From: Alteriqipengyuania lutimaris
GTDB taxonomy: Bacteria; Pseudomonadota; Alphaproteobacteria; Sphingomonadales; Sphingomonadaceae
Direction of reading: 5' to 3'
Assembly: GCF_003363135.1 (NCBI RefSeq)
Contig: NZ_QRBB01000001.1
Coordinates: forward strand, 2,020,501-2,084,500
Length of the DNA stretch: 64,000 nucleotides
Positions within the stretch are counted from its first letter, which is position 1. The number at the start of each line of letters is the position of its first letter. Positions 1 through 8,737 of this stretch are shown one piece after another. Below the pieces are notes generated by a model, which worked only from the letters and a program-made list of their open reading frames with translations, made no database searches and was not told where the DNA came from. A program made the position numbers and the translations under genes.

Positions 1-211
1 ATGCGGGCAGCTCGATCACGCTCAGCTCGGGCGCGAAATAGCGTGCGGCATCGGCGACCGCGCGCATCGCGCTGTCTTCGGGCGCGATGAACACGGCGCG
101 ACGTTTGGCGGCGCGGGCGATGTCCGCCATGACCAGCGGCTGCGCACCGCGGGCGACCTGTGCGAAGGTGAGCGGCTGTTTGGCGGCGAGGATGCGGGAA
201 AGATCGGGCAT
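1..211 (-). CDS. mfd: Transcription-repair coupling factor Mfd, N-terminal fragment
   Basis: Only the first 70 codons are in the window; the gene runs off the left edge. The protein begins MPDLSRILAAKQPLTFAQVA and continues into an alternating hydrophobic stretch typical of the N-terminal UvrB-like domain of Mfd, the ATPase that removes stalled RNA polymerase and recruits UvrA. No ATPase motif can be seen because it lies outside. The call rests on this N-terminus and on the order mfd-sdhE-recG, which is common in sphingomonads. The start is the ATG at 211, about 100 bases downstream of sdhE on the same strand. Confidence 0.75.
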   Translation of the reverse strand, partial: MPDLSRILAAKQPLTFAQVARGAQPLVMADIARAAKRRAVFIAPEDSAMRAVADAARYFAPELSVIELPA

Positions 212-311
212 TGGTGTCTAAGTCGCTCCTGCGCAAAGGCGTTCCGCGCACACGAAAATTGCCCCCTGCCCGGATCGGGAAGGGGGGTCGATGGCTGTTG
301 GTGACGTGGCC

Positions 312-587
312 CTAGCGCGGAATATCGACGTAATCGAGCTTTTGCATGATCGCGATGCGTTCGCCCTGCATTTCGGCGGGTACGGGCTGCGTCTTGAGCG
401 CCCAGGCCATGATGTCGACATCGTCGTAATCGAGCAGCCTTTCGAACCAGACGAGGTCGTCCTCGGCCCAGTCGGCGTGGTAGCGATCGAAATAGCCGCC
501 GATCATGTAATCGGCTTCGCGCGTGCCGCGGTGCCAGCTGCGGAATTTCGCGCGGGCGAGGCGGGCTTCGAAGGTGGGGGCGGTCAT
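312..587 (-). CDS. sdhE: FAD assembly factor SdhE (succinate dehydrogenase flavinylation)
   Basis: This is a 91-residue protein, the usual size for SdhE. It carries the family signature RGxxE as RGTRE at residues 20-24, followed by a helical region with paired acidic residues (DYDDVDIM). SdhE helps attach FAD covalently to SdhA in the cytoplasm. It lies between mfd and recG; the first is on the same strand and the second is divergent. Nothing is missing. Confidence is high because both length and motif fit. Confidence 0.92.
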   Translation of the reverse strand: MTAPTFEARLARAKFRSWHRGTREADYMIGGYFDRYHADWAEDDLVWFERLLDYDDVDIMAWALKTQPVPAEMQGERIAIMQKLDYVDIPR

Positions 588-617
588 GGCTGCCCTTTAA
601 CCCCTGCGCCTTCATTC

Positions 618-705
618 GTCATCCCTATGCAGGCAGGGATCCATCCGAGGCTGGCGGCCCGCGATATCGACAGCTTATCTGGACCCCTGCCTGCGCAGGG
701 GTGAC
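618..705. repeat. Intergenic inverted repeat (REP/MITE-like), 27-base arms
   Basis: The arm at 618-644 and the arm at 679-705 are near-perfect reverse complements (24 of 27 by eye), with cores GCAGGCAGGGATCCA and TGGACCCCTGCCTGC. The element sits in the divergent gap between sdhE and recG. It resembles short palindromic repeats scattered between genes in alphaproteobacteria. Whether it acts as a terminator or is simply a non-autonomous mobile repeat cannot be seen here. Confidence 0.75.
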
Positions 706-737
706 GACCGGATTTGTGGTGGAGTAAGGCTACGCCA

Positions 738-2801
738 ATGCGGCCCGAAATCCTCAACCCCCTGTTTGCCGAGGTCGACACGCTGGACGGTGTCGGCCCC
801 AAGCTGAAGAAGCCGCTCGAGAAACTGCGCTGCACGCGGGTGCGCGACATTGCCTACCACTGGCCCGACCGCTTCGTGACGCGCCGCCCGGTCGACAATC
901 TGGACGACGCGGGCGAGGGCGAGCAGATCATCGTCGCGCTGACCGTGACCGAACATCGCGCGGGTGCCTCGCGGCGCGCGCCGTACAAAATCCTCGCCAC
1001 CGACAGCGCGGGCAACGTGCTGGCGCTGACTTACTTCGGCCGGTCGAGCTACACCGCGAAAAAGCAGCTGCCGGTGGGCGAGAAGCGCCGCGTGGCGGGC
1101 AAGCTGGAGCGCTATGGCGACATGCTCCAGATGGTCCACCCGGACCATGTTCTGACGATGGAGGATGCCGCGCTCGGGCAAATGCGCGAGCCGATCTACC
1201 CGCTGGCGGAAGGGCTAACCCAGCCGCGCATGGCGAGCCTCGCGGCGCAGGCGCTCGATCGCCTGCCCGCGGTGCCCGAATGGATCGAGCCCGGCATGCT
1301 CGCGCAGCAGAAATGGCCCGCCTGGGCCGACGCGCTGCGCAGCGTGCACGCGCGCGATGACGAGACCGCGAAGGACCGGCTCGCCTACGACGAACTGCTG
1401 GCAAATGCGCTCGCGCTGCAACTGGTGCGCGCGGATAATCGCAGGAAGCGCGGCCGCCCGCTGGCAGGCGACGGGAGCCTGCGCAGCAAGCTGCAACTGC
1501 CGTTCCCGCTGACCGGCGCGCAGGAGCGCTCGATCCGCGAGATCGAGGGCGACCTCGCGCAGGACGCGCCGATGCTGCGCCTGCTGCAAGGCGATGTCGG
1601 CGCGGGCAAGACCGTGGTGGCGCTGCACGCGATGCTGGTCGCGGTGGAAGCGGGCGCGCAGGCGGCACTGCTCGCCCCGACCGAAATCCTCGCGCGCCAG
1701 CATTTCGAGACGCTGCGCGAGATGGCGCGGCCCACCGGGGTCGAGGTCGCGCTGTTGACGGGCCGCGACAAGGGCCGCTCGCGCGAGAGCATCCTGATGG
1801 GGCTGATGGACGGCAGCATCCAGATCGTCGTCGGCACGCACGCGATTTTCCAGGAGGCGGTGCAGTACCGCGACCTCGGGCTGGTGGTGGTGGACGAACA
1901 GCACCGCTTCGGCGTTTCGCAACGGCTCCAGATGGCGGGGAAGGGCAAGCGCCCGCCGCACACCCTTTCGATGACCGCGACCCCGATCCCGCGCACGCTG
2001 ACGCTGGCGAACTACGGCGAGATGGAAGTTAGCCGGCTCGACGAACTGCCGCCCGGCCGGCAGGCAATCGACACGCGCGTTGTCGGGATGGATCGCCTGC
2101 CCGAAGTGGTCGAGGCGGTCGGGCGGCATCTCGCGAGCGGCCAGCAGGCCTATTGGGTGTGCCCGATGGTCCGCGATGAGGAGGGCATGGAGAAAGCCGC
2201 GGCCGAGCAGCGCTTCGCAGCGCTCAAGGCGCGGTTCGACGACGATGCCGTGGTGATGGTCCACGGGCAGCTCGACCCCGAGGTGAAGGACGCCGCGATG
2301 GCGCGGTTCGCCAGCGGACAGGCGAAGCTGCTGGTCGCCACCACGGTGATCGAGGTCGGCGTCGACGTGCCCGCCTCCACGCTGATCGTGATCGAGCAGG
2401 CGGAAAGCTTCGGCCTCGCCCAGCTGCACCAGCTGCGCGGGCGTGTGGGGCGGGGGAGCGAGAAGTCGACCTGCCTGCTGTTGCGCGGCAACCAGCTGTC
2501 CGAGACCGGCCAGCGCCGCCTCGCCCTGATGCGCGAGACGCAGGACGGGTTCCGTATCGCCGAGGAAGACCTCGAACTGCGCGGCGGCGGCGAACTGCTC
2601 GGCACGCGGCAGTCGGGCGACACGCCGTTCCGCATCGCCACGCTCGACCAGATGCAGCGCTTCCTCGACCCCGCGACCGCCGATGCCAAACTGCTGATGG
2701 ACCGCGACGCCGGGCTGGAAGGCGAACGGGGCGAGGCGGCGCGCATCCTGCTCTACCTGATGGAGCGCGACATGGGCGTGCGCACGCTGCGGGGTGGGTA
2801 A
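738..2801 (+). CDS. recG: ATP-dependent DNA helicase RecG
   Basis: The product is 687 residues, close to the family norm. An N-terminal wedge/OB region is followed by the helicase core: Walker A GDVGAGKT, the RecG-type DExH box DEQHRFG, and TATPIPRTL. A C-terminal helicase domain includes HQLRGRVGRG and the final ELRGGGELLGTRQSG block. RecG remodels stalled forks and Holliday junctions. I chose the ATG at 738 because MRPEILNPLFAEVDTLDGVG matches the usual RecG beginning and a GGAG lies about a dozen bases upstream; an in-frame ATG at 714 would add eight poorly conserved residues. Confidence 0.96.
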   Translation: MRPEILNPLFAEVDTLDGVGPKLKKPLEKLRCTRVRDIAYHWPDRFVTRRPVDNLDDAGEGEQIIVALTVTEHRAGASRRAPYKILATDSAGNVLALTYFGRSSYTAKKQLPVGEKRRVAGKLERYGDMLQMVHPDHVLTMEDAALGQMREPIYPLAEGLTQPRMASLAAQALDRLPAVPEWIEPGMLAQQKWPAWADALRSVHARDDETAKDRLAYDELLANALALQLVRADNRRKRGRPLAGDGSLRSKLQLPFPLTGAQERSIREIEGDLAQDAPMLRLLQGDVGAGKTVVALHAMLVAVEAGAQAALLAPTEILARQHFETLREMARPTGVEVALLTGRDKGRSRESILMGLMDGSIQIVVGTHAIFQEAVQYRDLGLVVVDEQHRFGVSQRLQMAGKGKRPPHTLSMTATPIPRTLTLANYGEMEVSRLDELPPGRQAIDTRVVGMDRLPEVVEAVGRHLASGQQAYWVCPMVRDEEGMEKAAAEQRFAALKARFDDDAVVMVHGQLDPEVKDAAMARFASGQAKLLVATTVIEVGVDVPASTLIVIEQAESFGLAQLHQLRGRVGRGSEKSTCLLLRGNQLSETGQRRLALMRETQDGFRIAEEDLELRGGGELLGTRQSGDTPFRIATLDQMQRFLDPATADAKLLMDRDAGLEGERGEAARILLYLMERDMGVRTLRGG

Positions 2802-2808
2802 GGAAAAC

Positions 2809-2900
2809 TCTCCTCCCTTGGGGGAGGGGCTGGGGGTGGGTGCTCTGCCCTCTCGACCCGAATAAACCCCCACCCAGCCTCCCCCTCAAGGGGAAGGAGC
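2809..2900. repeat. Intergenic GC-rich inverted repeat downstream of recG
   Basis: The left arm at about 2809-2840 (CTCCTCCCTTGGGGGAGGGG followed by a G-rich tail) pairs with the right arm at about 2868-2900 (CCCCCACCCAGCCTCCCCCT then AAGGGGAAGGAG). Each arm can also fold on itself. It begins 7 bases after the recG stop codon and may stop transcription, but it has no clear U-tract. A related but different palindrome follows gap at 50959-51087. Confidence 0.7.
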
Positions 2901-3025
2901 GGGTCGCGCATCACCTCAGCGGGCAGTTTCCTACTTCACGCGCAAAGAGTAATGAGGCGGCGGCTCTTTCCCATCGTCGTCCACCTCGCTCTCGCACGCA
3001 GATTTTCACGGCCAAAAACCCGAAA

Positions 3026-3121
3026 GTGTCACCCGAATGGATATAACATGCTGAGAGATAAAGGTTTTCCGAGGGTGACACCTGGGTGACACCTGGGTGA
3101 CACGTGTCACCCGTGTCACCC
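3026..3121. repeat. Cluster of six GGGTGACAC elements with an 18-base perfect palindrome
   Basis: Forward copies of GGGTGACAC start at 3073, 3084 and 3095, the first two as exact 11-base units ending in CT. Reverse copies (GTGTCACCC) lie at 3104-3112, 3113-3121 and 3026-3034. The third forward and first reverse copies form the perfect palindrome GGGTGACACGTGTCACCC at 3095-3112. The cluster lies between the convergent genes recG and the phosphatase, so it is not in an obvious promoter position. No protein-coding gene is apparent in the 336-base gap. Confidence 0.85.
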
Positions 3122-3137
3122 GCCGTGGGGGAGGAGG

Positions 3138-3608
3138 TTATGTCGGCTCCGACAGCCGTTCCACCAGCGCCTTCGCCGCCGCGTCGACATCCTCCCACGT
3201 ATATTCGAACTGCTCCTCGCCGTCGTGATACGGGTCCGCGATCGCCGCGCCCTCGCGCCCGGGCACGAGGTCCATCAGCAGAGAGACATGCACGCGCGAT
3301 CCCTCGGGCCTCAGCGCCTCGATATTGCGCAGGTTCTGATGATCCATCGCGAAGATATGCGTGAAGCGGTCGAAATCCTCGACCACCAGCTGGCGGCCCG
3401 CGTAGCCCGATATGTCGATCCCGTGCTTGGAGGCTTCCTCGACGCTGCGCGGATCGGGCGGGCTGCCCACGTGGTAGTCCGCGGTGCCCGCACTGTCGGC
3501 TTCCGCCTCCAGCCTGGCCTTTTCCGCAGCGTCGCGGAACGCCGCTTCGGCGAGGGGGGAGCGGCAGATATTGCCAAGGCATACGAACAGGATTGCGGGT
3601 TTTTCCAT
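3138..3608 (-). CDS. Low-molecular-weight protein tyrosine phosphatase
   Basis: The 156-residue protein has the phosphate-binding loop CLGNICRS (Cys10 nucleophile, Arg16) near the N-terminus and the general-acid motif DPYH at residues 125-128. These two together define the family. Such enzymes remove phosphate from tyrosine, often linked to exopolysaccharide control, or from small substrates. The gene is divergent from the DUF885 gene with a 65-base gap. Arsenate reductases share the fold, but the DPYH motif and N-terminal loop favour the phosphatase. Confidence 0.92.
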   Translation of the reverse strand: MEKPAILFVCLGNICRSPLAEAAFRDAAEKARLEAEADSAGTADYHVGSPPDPRSVEEASKHGIDISGYAGRQLVVEDFDRFTHIFAMDHQNLRNIEALRPEGSRVHVSLLMDLVPGREGAAIADPYHDGEEQFEYTWEDVDAAAKALVERLSEPT

Positions 3609-3673
3609 GGCTCCGGCCTACTGGACGCACGCCGCCGGGCGCAATAGGGATTGCCGCAAACAAGGGGAACCAC

Positions 3674-5428
3674 ATGAAGCACCTGCTCGCCGCCACCGCG
3701 CTCGCATTCACCATAGCCAGCCCGCTGACCGCCGGCCCGGTGGAGGATTACAAGGAACTGCGCGAAGACGTCTGGCAGGACATGCTCGACGACAATCCTA
3801 CCTTGGCGACTTCGGTTGGCGATCGGCGCGGCGACGGGCAGCTGGGCGACCTCAGCATGGCGGCCTATGATCGCAACGTCGCCGAAGACCGCGAATTCCT
3901 CGCGCGGCTGAACGCCATCGACGAGAGCGCGCTGCCCGAGGACCTGCGGGTCGACTACGCGATTCTCAAGTCCTCGCTCGAAGATGGAATCGAGGGCGCG
4001 CAGTTCGACCAGACCCGCTACGTCCTGTTCACCAATCGCGGCGGCTGGTTCAGCTGGATCGCGTCGCTGCCCTACAGCTCCCCGCTCTTCACTAGGGCCG
4101 ACTACGAAAGCTACGTCTCGCGCCTCGAAGCCTATGGCGCCCAGAACGAAGCCGGGATCGCTCGCAGCCGCGAGGCGGTGGCGCGCGGGCTGACGCAGGC
4201 ATGCGGGCCGATGGAAGGCGTCGAGGACCAGATCACCGGCCAGATGGCGGACAACCCCGAGGAATCGGGCTTCTGGCGTCCCTTCGAAAAGCGCCCGTCG
4301 ACCATTTCGGAAGCCGACTGGGCAGCCTTGCAGGCCCGTGCCCGCGCCGCGCTGACCGATGTGGTGTTCCCCGCCTACGAGGATTTCCTCAGCTTCTACA
4401 CCGAGGAATACGCGCCCGAATGCCGCACCGGCCTGCCCGGTGTCGCCGAAACCGCCAATGGCGATGACTACTACGCCTATCGTGTCCGCAGCTTCACCAC
4501 GACCGACATGACGCCGGACCAGATTCACCAGCTCGGCCTGTCCGAAGTCGCGCGGATCCGGGCCGAAATGGAGCAGGTCGCGGCCGAGGCCGGGTTCGAC
4601 ACCCGCGAGGCCTTCGTCGAACACCTGCGCACCGACCCGCAATATTACATGACCGACGAAGCCGAGTACGAACGCTATGTCGGCGCGCTGGCCAAGCAGA
4701 TCGACGGCTGGATGCCCAAGCTGTTCGGCACCCTGCCGCGCCAGCCCTACACGGTCCAGCCGATCCCCGCCGCGCAGGCGCCGGGCAACACCACCGCCTA
4801 TTACGAGCCGGGTTCGCTCGAAACCGGGCAGGCGGGCATCTACCGCATCAACCTGACCGAGCTGGACCAGCGCCCTCTGTGGGAACTGCCGGCGCTCGGC
4901 GTGCACGAGGCGGTGCCGGGCCACCACCATCAGATCGCGCTTCAGCAGGAGCTCGACCTCCACCCGCTGCGCCGCAACGGCACCTTCTTCACCGCCTTCG
5001 TGGAAGGGTGGGGCCTCTATTCCGAGCGGCTCGGGATCGAGATGGGGCTGTACGACACCCCCGCCAAGCAGATGGGACGGCTGAGTTACGAGATGTGGCG
5101 CGCCACCCGGCTGGTGGTCGATACCGGCATCCACTCGAAGGGCTGGACCAAGCAGCAGGCGGTCGATTTCATGACCGAGAACACCGCGCTTTCCGCCGCG
5201 AATATCGATGCCGAGGTCAACCGCTACATCACCTGGCCCGGCCAGGCGCTGGCCTACAAGATCGGCGAGCTGAAGATCCGGGAACTGCGCACCCGCGCGG
5301 AAGAGGCGCTGGGCGACCGGTTCGACCTGCGCGCGTTCCATGACGCAGTGCTGAAAAACGGCGCGGTCCCGCTGGATGTGCTGGAAGAGCATGTCGATCG
5401 CTGGATCGCGGAGCAGCAGGCGGGCTGA
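3674..5428 (+). CDS. Secreted DUF885 family protein (putative metallo-hydrolase)
   Basis: The product is 584 residues. A signal peptide ([20 protein letters not shown]) precedes a long helical protein typical of DUF885. The probable metal site is [10 protein letters not shown], and [11 protein letters not shown] downstream is the second hallmark of the family. The family is often annotated as a peptidase-like zinc hydrolase; the substrate is unknown. I chose the ATG at 3674 because it gives the signal peptide and has GGGGAAC just upstream; an earlier in-frame ATG gives no such signal. It has its own divergent promoter region shared with the phosphatase gene. Confidence 0.88.
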   Translation: MKHLLAATALAFTIASPLTAGPVEDYKELREDVWQDMLDDNPTLATSVGDRRGDGQLGDLSMAAYDRNVAEDREFLARLNAIDESALPEDLRVDYAILKSSLEDGIEGAQFDQTRYVLFTNRGGWFSWIASLPYSSPLFTRADYESYVSRLEAYGAQNEAGIARSREAVARGLTQACGPMEGVEDQITGQMADNPEESGFWRPFEKRPSTISEADWAALQARARAALTDVVFPAYEDFLSFYTEEYAPECRTGLPGVAETANGDDYYAYRVRSFTTTDMTPDQIHQLGLSEVARIRAEMEQVAAEAGFDTREAFVEHLRTDPQYYMTDEAEYERYVGALAKQIDGWMPKLFGTLPRQPYTVQPIPAAQAPGNTTAYYEPGSLETGQAGIYRINLTELDQRPLWELPALGVHEAVPGHHHQIALQQELDLHPLRRNGTFFTAFVEGWGLYSERLGIEMGLYDTPAKQMGRLSYEMWRATRLVVDTGIHSKGWTKQQAVDFMTENTALSAANIDAEVNRYITWPGQALAYKIGELKIRELRTRAEEALGDRFDLRAFHDAVLKNGAVPLDVLEEHVDRWIAEQQAG

Positions 5429-5436
5429 GCCTCCAA

Positions 5437-5572
5437 ACTCGTCATTGCGAGCGACCGGAGGTCGCGCGGCAATCCATTGTCAGGCGTCGCAGCTTGTTCG
5501 GACCGCTTTAGAGGAAGCGAAGTCTGGCCATGGATTGCTTCGGTGCCCTTCGGGCTCCTCGCAATGACGAGT
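5437..5572. repeat. Alphaproteobacterial palindromic repeat (terminal arms ACTCGTCATTGCGAG)
   Basis: The ends are exact inverted copies: ACTCGTCATTGCGAG at 5437-5451 and CTCGCAATGACGAGT at 5558-5572, with further internal pairing around GGCAATCCAT / ATGGATTGC. The element fills the gap between the convergent DUF885 and ABC1 kinase genes. Similar GTCATTGCGAG palindromes are scattered through many alphaproteobacterial genomes and probably spread as non-autonomous elements. It could also act as a bidirectional terminator. Confidence 0.85.
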
Positions 5573-5575
5573 AAG

Positions 5576-6916
5576 CTAGGGTTCCGTCCGCTCCAGCACA
5601 TCGCGCACGATGGCGTGAATGTTCACCACCGCGCCGATCCGCGCGCCGAGCAGGGCGGTGCCGCTGACCTTGCGCTGGACGAACAAGGTCTCGGCAGGCG
5701 GGATGTGCCAGATCGCCTTGTCCTGCGCGATGGCGATGCCCTCGTCGCGCAATGCGGGGACGAAGCCGCGGTCACCAAAGTCGAACGGCGCATCCTTGGC
5801 CATTTCGCCAAGGATGATGTCGATCATCCGGTCGATCGCCTCGCCGTGCTTGTCGACCACAGCAGGCGACATGAACTTCGCTTCGATCGCGGCCTGCTGC
5901 ACGCCCTCGTGATCCCGATCGAGTCCGGCGCGCAGCAGGTTGCGGTAGGATTGCTGGACCTGCGCATCGACCTCTCGCGTGGCGCCGAAATCGAGCAGCA
6001 CGATCTTCCGGTCCGCATCGCGGTATCGGTAATTCGCGAAGTTGGGGTCGGTCTGCATCAGGCCCCATTCGAACAGCTCACGCGCGACGAGTTCGATCAC
6101 CTCCGCGAAGACGGCATCGCGCACGTCCTGCGGCTGGTCACCGAGCTGTTCGACCGGGCGGCCTTCCTCGTAACTCATCGCGAGGATGCGGTCGCGGGTC
6201 AGCTCTTCGTCGAGCGTAGGGACAACGAATGCCTCGTGTCCGGCGAGCAACTCGCCGTAGCGCTCCATCATGCGGCCTTCGCGGCGGTAGTCGGCTTCCT
6301 CGTGCAACTGCTCCTTCGCTGCGGCGAGGAGCGGCTTGATGTCGAGTTCCTTGGGCAGGAGGCCTGTGATGCGCAGCAGCGTTGCGACATTGTCGACATC
6401 GGAATCGATGCTCTGCTTCACGCCCGGGTACTGGACCTTGATCGCCAGCGTGCGCCCGTCACGGGTCAGCGCGCGGTGCACCTGGCCGATGCTGGCGGCG
6501 GCGATCGGACGGGGCTCGAAACGGCGGAAGTTCTTGCGCCAGTCCGCGCCCCATTCCTCCGCCAGCACCCTGTCCAGCTGTCGAGGTGGCATGAAATCCG
6601 CATTGTCGCGCAGCTTGGCAAGTATCTCGGACAGCTCGGGCCGCAGGGCATCGCCCGCGTCCATCGAAAGCATCTGCCCCATCTTCATCGCCGCACCGCG
6701 CAGGTGCGACAGGCGCTCGGTCAGGCGGCCGATATTGCCGGGGGTGAGGACAAGGTCGTTCATCCTGACCTGCTCGCCCGAAGCGACGCGGCGGGCGCCT
6801 TCGGCCAGCATGCCTCCGGCCACCCCGCCTGCCAGGCGGCCGAAGCCGCTCAGCCGCCCGAAGCGGGAGGAAGGGACTGCGCGGTGGCGGCCCCTGTTGT
6901 CGCGCTCCAGCGCCAT
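5576..6916 (-). CDS. ABC1/AarF (UbiB-like) atypical kinase
   Basis: The 446-residue protein contains the KxGQ motif ([15 protein letters not shown]) that replaces the usual glycine-rich loop in the ABC1 family. It also has GQVHRA, the AIKVQYPG lysine strand, ADYRREG, and the metal-binding LLDFGATRE segment. Members support ubiquinone biosynthesis or lipid handling at the membrane; no C-terminal membrane anchor is obvious here. It starts four bases after the Pmp3-like gene and is probably transcribed with it. Whether it is the genuine UbiB or a paralogue cannot be told without the ubi genes. Confidence 0.88.
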   Translation of the reverse strand: MALERDNRGRHRAVPSSRFGRLSGFGRLAGGVAGGMLAEGARRVASGEQVRMNDLVLTPGNIGRLTERLSHLRGAAMKMGQMLSMDAGDALRPELSEILAKLRDNADFMPPRQLDRVLAEEWGADWRKNFRRFEPRPIAAASIGQVHRALTRDGRTLAIKVQYPGVKQSIDSDVDNVATLLRITGLLPKELDIKPLLAAAKEQLHEEADYRREGRMMERYGELLAGHEAFVVPTLDEELTRDRILAMSYEEGRPVEQLGDQPQDVRDAVFAEVIELVARELFEWGLMQTDPNFANYRYRDADRKIVLLDFGATREVDAQVQQSYRNLLRAGLDRDHEGVQQAAIEAKFMSPAVVDKHGEAIDRMIDIILGEMAKDAPFDFGDRGFVPALRDEGIAIAQDKAIWHIPPAETLFVQRKVSGTALLGARIGAVVNIHAIVRDVLERTEP

Positions 6917-6920
6917 GCCC

Positions 6921-7076
6921 TTATGCGTAGTTCACGTAGAGCGAATAGATGAGGCCGGGGATGTAGAAGATCAGCGTCAGGACGAGGCTGATGAGAAATT
7001 GCGTGCCGAGGCCGTGCTTGAGCGCAACGCCGAGCGGCGGAAGCAGGATCGTGGCGATAAGAATCAGAATTGGCAT
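6921..7076 (-). CDS. YqaE/Pmp3 family small membrane protein
   Basis: A 51-residue protein begins MPILILIATILLPPLGVALK and has two hydrophobic segments joined by a short loop with GLGTQF, ending in IFYIPGLIYSLYVNYA. This is the classic Pmp3/YqaE layout, including the PPLGV motif. Such peptides lie in the cytoplasmic membrane and are often linked to membrane potential or stress. A strong Shine-Dalgarno (AAGGAGAA) lies 8 bases before the ATG. It precedes the ABC1 kinase gene. Confidence 0.9.
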   Translation of the reverse strand: MPILILIATILLPPLGVALKHGLGTQFLISLVLTLIFYIPGLIYSLYVNYA

Positions 7077-7144
7077 AGAAAAGTTCTCCTTTGCCTTCTC
7101 AACCGTGCCGGACGGGCGCTGTTCCGCCCTTGCGCCGATTGGCG

Positions 7145-8650
7145 TCAGGAAACCTCGCCGGCACCCGTCGCTTCTTCCAGCCCGACGACGATGATCGTTC
7201 GTCCGCCGCCGAACTCCTCGCGCACCACGATCAGCCCCTGCCGCTCCATATGTTCGAGCAGACGCCGGATGCGGCTCGGCGATGAACTGCCGTAGACGCG
7301 TGCCAACTCGTCCTCGTCGGGCGCGGGGCGACCCTGGGCCGCAGCGACCGCGATCGCGAGGTAGGGGGCGAGCACGTCCTCCGGCACGGCCTGGGAAAGC
7401 TCTTCGATCGCGTCGCGTGCGGGCTGCGGAAGGTCGTGCAGCCCCGCGCTCGCGAAGGCGAACAGGCGGCGGAACTCGAGCATGTCGACATGCGCGCTAG
7501 GCACGCCTTGTTGGCGGCAGCGCTGCGCGAAGCTGCGGAACAGAGCGGCGGAGGACTGGAAGGTGGCGCCTTCCTCCGCTGCGAGATCGGCGATGATCTG
7601 AGAGAGCGCGTCGGCGCTGTCGCCGGTGTCGGTTCGAGGTGCCTCCTCGGTCGGGGGATCGCCCGATCCGTTGCCCTCCAAGCTTTCCCCACCGGCTGCA
7701 TTCGCGGCAGCACGCTCGGAAATCGCCTGCTCGATCTCGGGTGTGCGCGGGGGCGGGGGAGGGGCCGGCGCCGGGGCAGGCGTGGTCGCTTCCTCCGCCA
7801 GTTCGGAGTGGAGCAGCGCCTCCAGCTCCTCGCCCTTCGCTTGCGGCAGCGGCATCAGGCCTTCGGCGGCGTTCTTCCCGCCGGTCCGCACGTCGCCGAT
7901 GTGGACTGCGATCGGGCGGCGGCTGATCGCAGGGCCGAGGCCCAGGAAATGGCCGCGCTGCAGATCGCGGATACGCTCTGCCTGCCGGCGGTCCATGCCG
8001 AGCAGATCGGCCGCGCGTTGCATGTCGATGTCGAGGAAGGTTCGGCCCATCAGAAAGTTCGAGGCTTCGGCGGCGACGTTCTTCGCCAGCTTGGCCAGGC
8101 GCTGTGTGGCGACGATCCCCGCGAGGCCGCGCTTGCGCCCGCGGCACATCAGGTTGGTCATCGCGGACAGGGTGAGGCGGCGCGTGTCCTCGGCCATGTC
8201 GCCTCCAGCAGAAGGCGCGAACATCTGCGCCTCGTCGACCACCACCAGCGCCGGATACCAGTGCTCGCGCGGGGCATCGAACAGCGCAGCCAGGAACAGC
8301 GCGGCGCAGCGGATCTGTTGCTCCACTTCCAGCTCGTCGAGCGCGAGCACGACCGAGACGCGGTGCTGGCGTACACGCCCCGCCAGCGCCTCGATCTCGC
8401 GCACCGAATGGGCGGCGCCGTCGATCACGATATGGTCGAATTCGTCCGCCAGGCTGGTGAAGTCGCCCTCCGGGTCGATCACCACTTGCTGGACGAGGCC
8501 GGCGGTCTGTTCGAGCAGGCGGCGCAGCAGGTGCGACTTGCCCGAGCCCGAGTTGCCCTGGACGAGCAGCCGCGTCGCGAGCAGTTCGGCAATATCGACG
8601 GACACGCCCTGTCCGGACGAATCCGTGCCCATTTCGATCTGCGACCTCAT
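7145..8650 (-). CDS. HerA-like ATP-binding protein (DUF87-type P-loop ATPase)
   Basis: The product is about 501 residues. The P-loop GNSGSGKS lies some 35 residues in, and Walker B is ALVVVDEAQMFAP. A region GLAGIVATQRLAKL with a nearby arginine resembles the sensor and arginine finger of HerA/FtsK ATPases. After residue 270 there is a proline-rich linker (about PAPAPPPPPR), then a helical C-terminal domain ending with a winged-helix-like segment. HerA ATPases pump or process DNA, but no NurA-type nuclease partner is adjacent. The start at 8650 is a choice; ATGs at 8686 and further inside are possible. Confidence 0.8.
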   Translation of the reverse strand: MRSQIEMGTDSSGQGVSVDIAELLATRLLVQGNSGSGKSHLLRRLLEQTAGLVQQVVIDPEGDFTSLADEFDHIVIDGAAHSVREIEALAGRVRQHRVSVVLALDELEVEQQIRCAALFLAALFDAPREHWYPALVVVDEAQMFAPSAGGDMAEDTRRLTLSAMTNLMCRGRKRGLAGIVATQRLAKLAKNVAAEASNFLMGRTFLDIDMQRAADLLGMDRRQAERIRDLQRGHFLGLGPAISRRPIAVHIGDVRTGGKNAAEGLMPLPQAKGEELEALLHSELAEEATTPAPAPAPPPPPRTPEIEQAISERAAANAAGGESLEGNGSGDPPTEEAPRTDTGDSADALSQIIADLAAEEGATFQSSAALFRSFAQRCRQQGVPSAHVDMLEFRRLFAFASAGLHDLPQPARDAIEELSQAVPEDVLAPYLAIAVAAAQGRPAPDEDELARVYGSSSPSRIRRLLEHMERQGLIVVREEFGGGRTIIVVGLEEATGAGEVS

Positions 8651-8737
8651 ACCCCTAGCGAATAGGTGGCGAGGGGCGGCGCGCAAAGGCGGATCGGGCA
8701 GTTATCCCGCTCTCGCTGCGCGCCGCCTGCGATCGCG

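Noticed and set aside
3073..3121. Possible CRISPR array.
   Set aside because: Repeats are 9-11 bases, directly adjacent without spacers, and occur in both orientations; there are no cas genes.
3311..5392. Minus-strand open frame of 693 codons opposite the DUF885 gene.
   Set aside because: The forward strand has a signal peptide and the DUF885 motifs; the reverse frame has no start context or known domain and overlaps the phosphatase gene in another frame.
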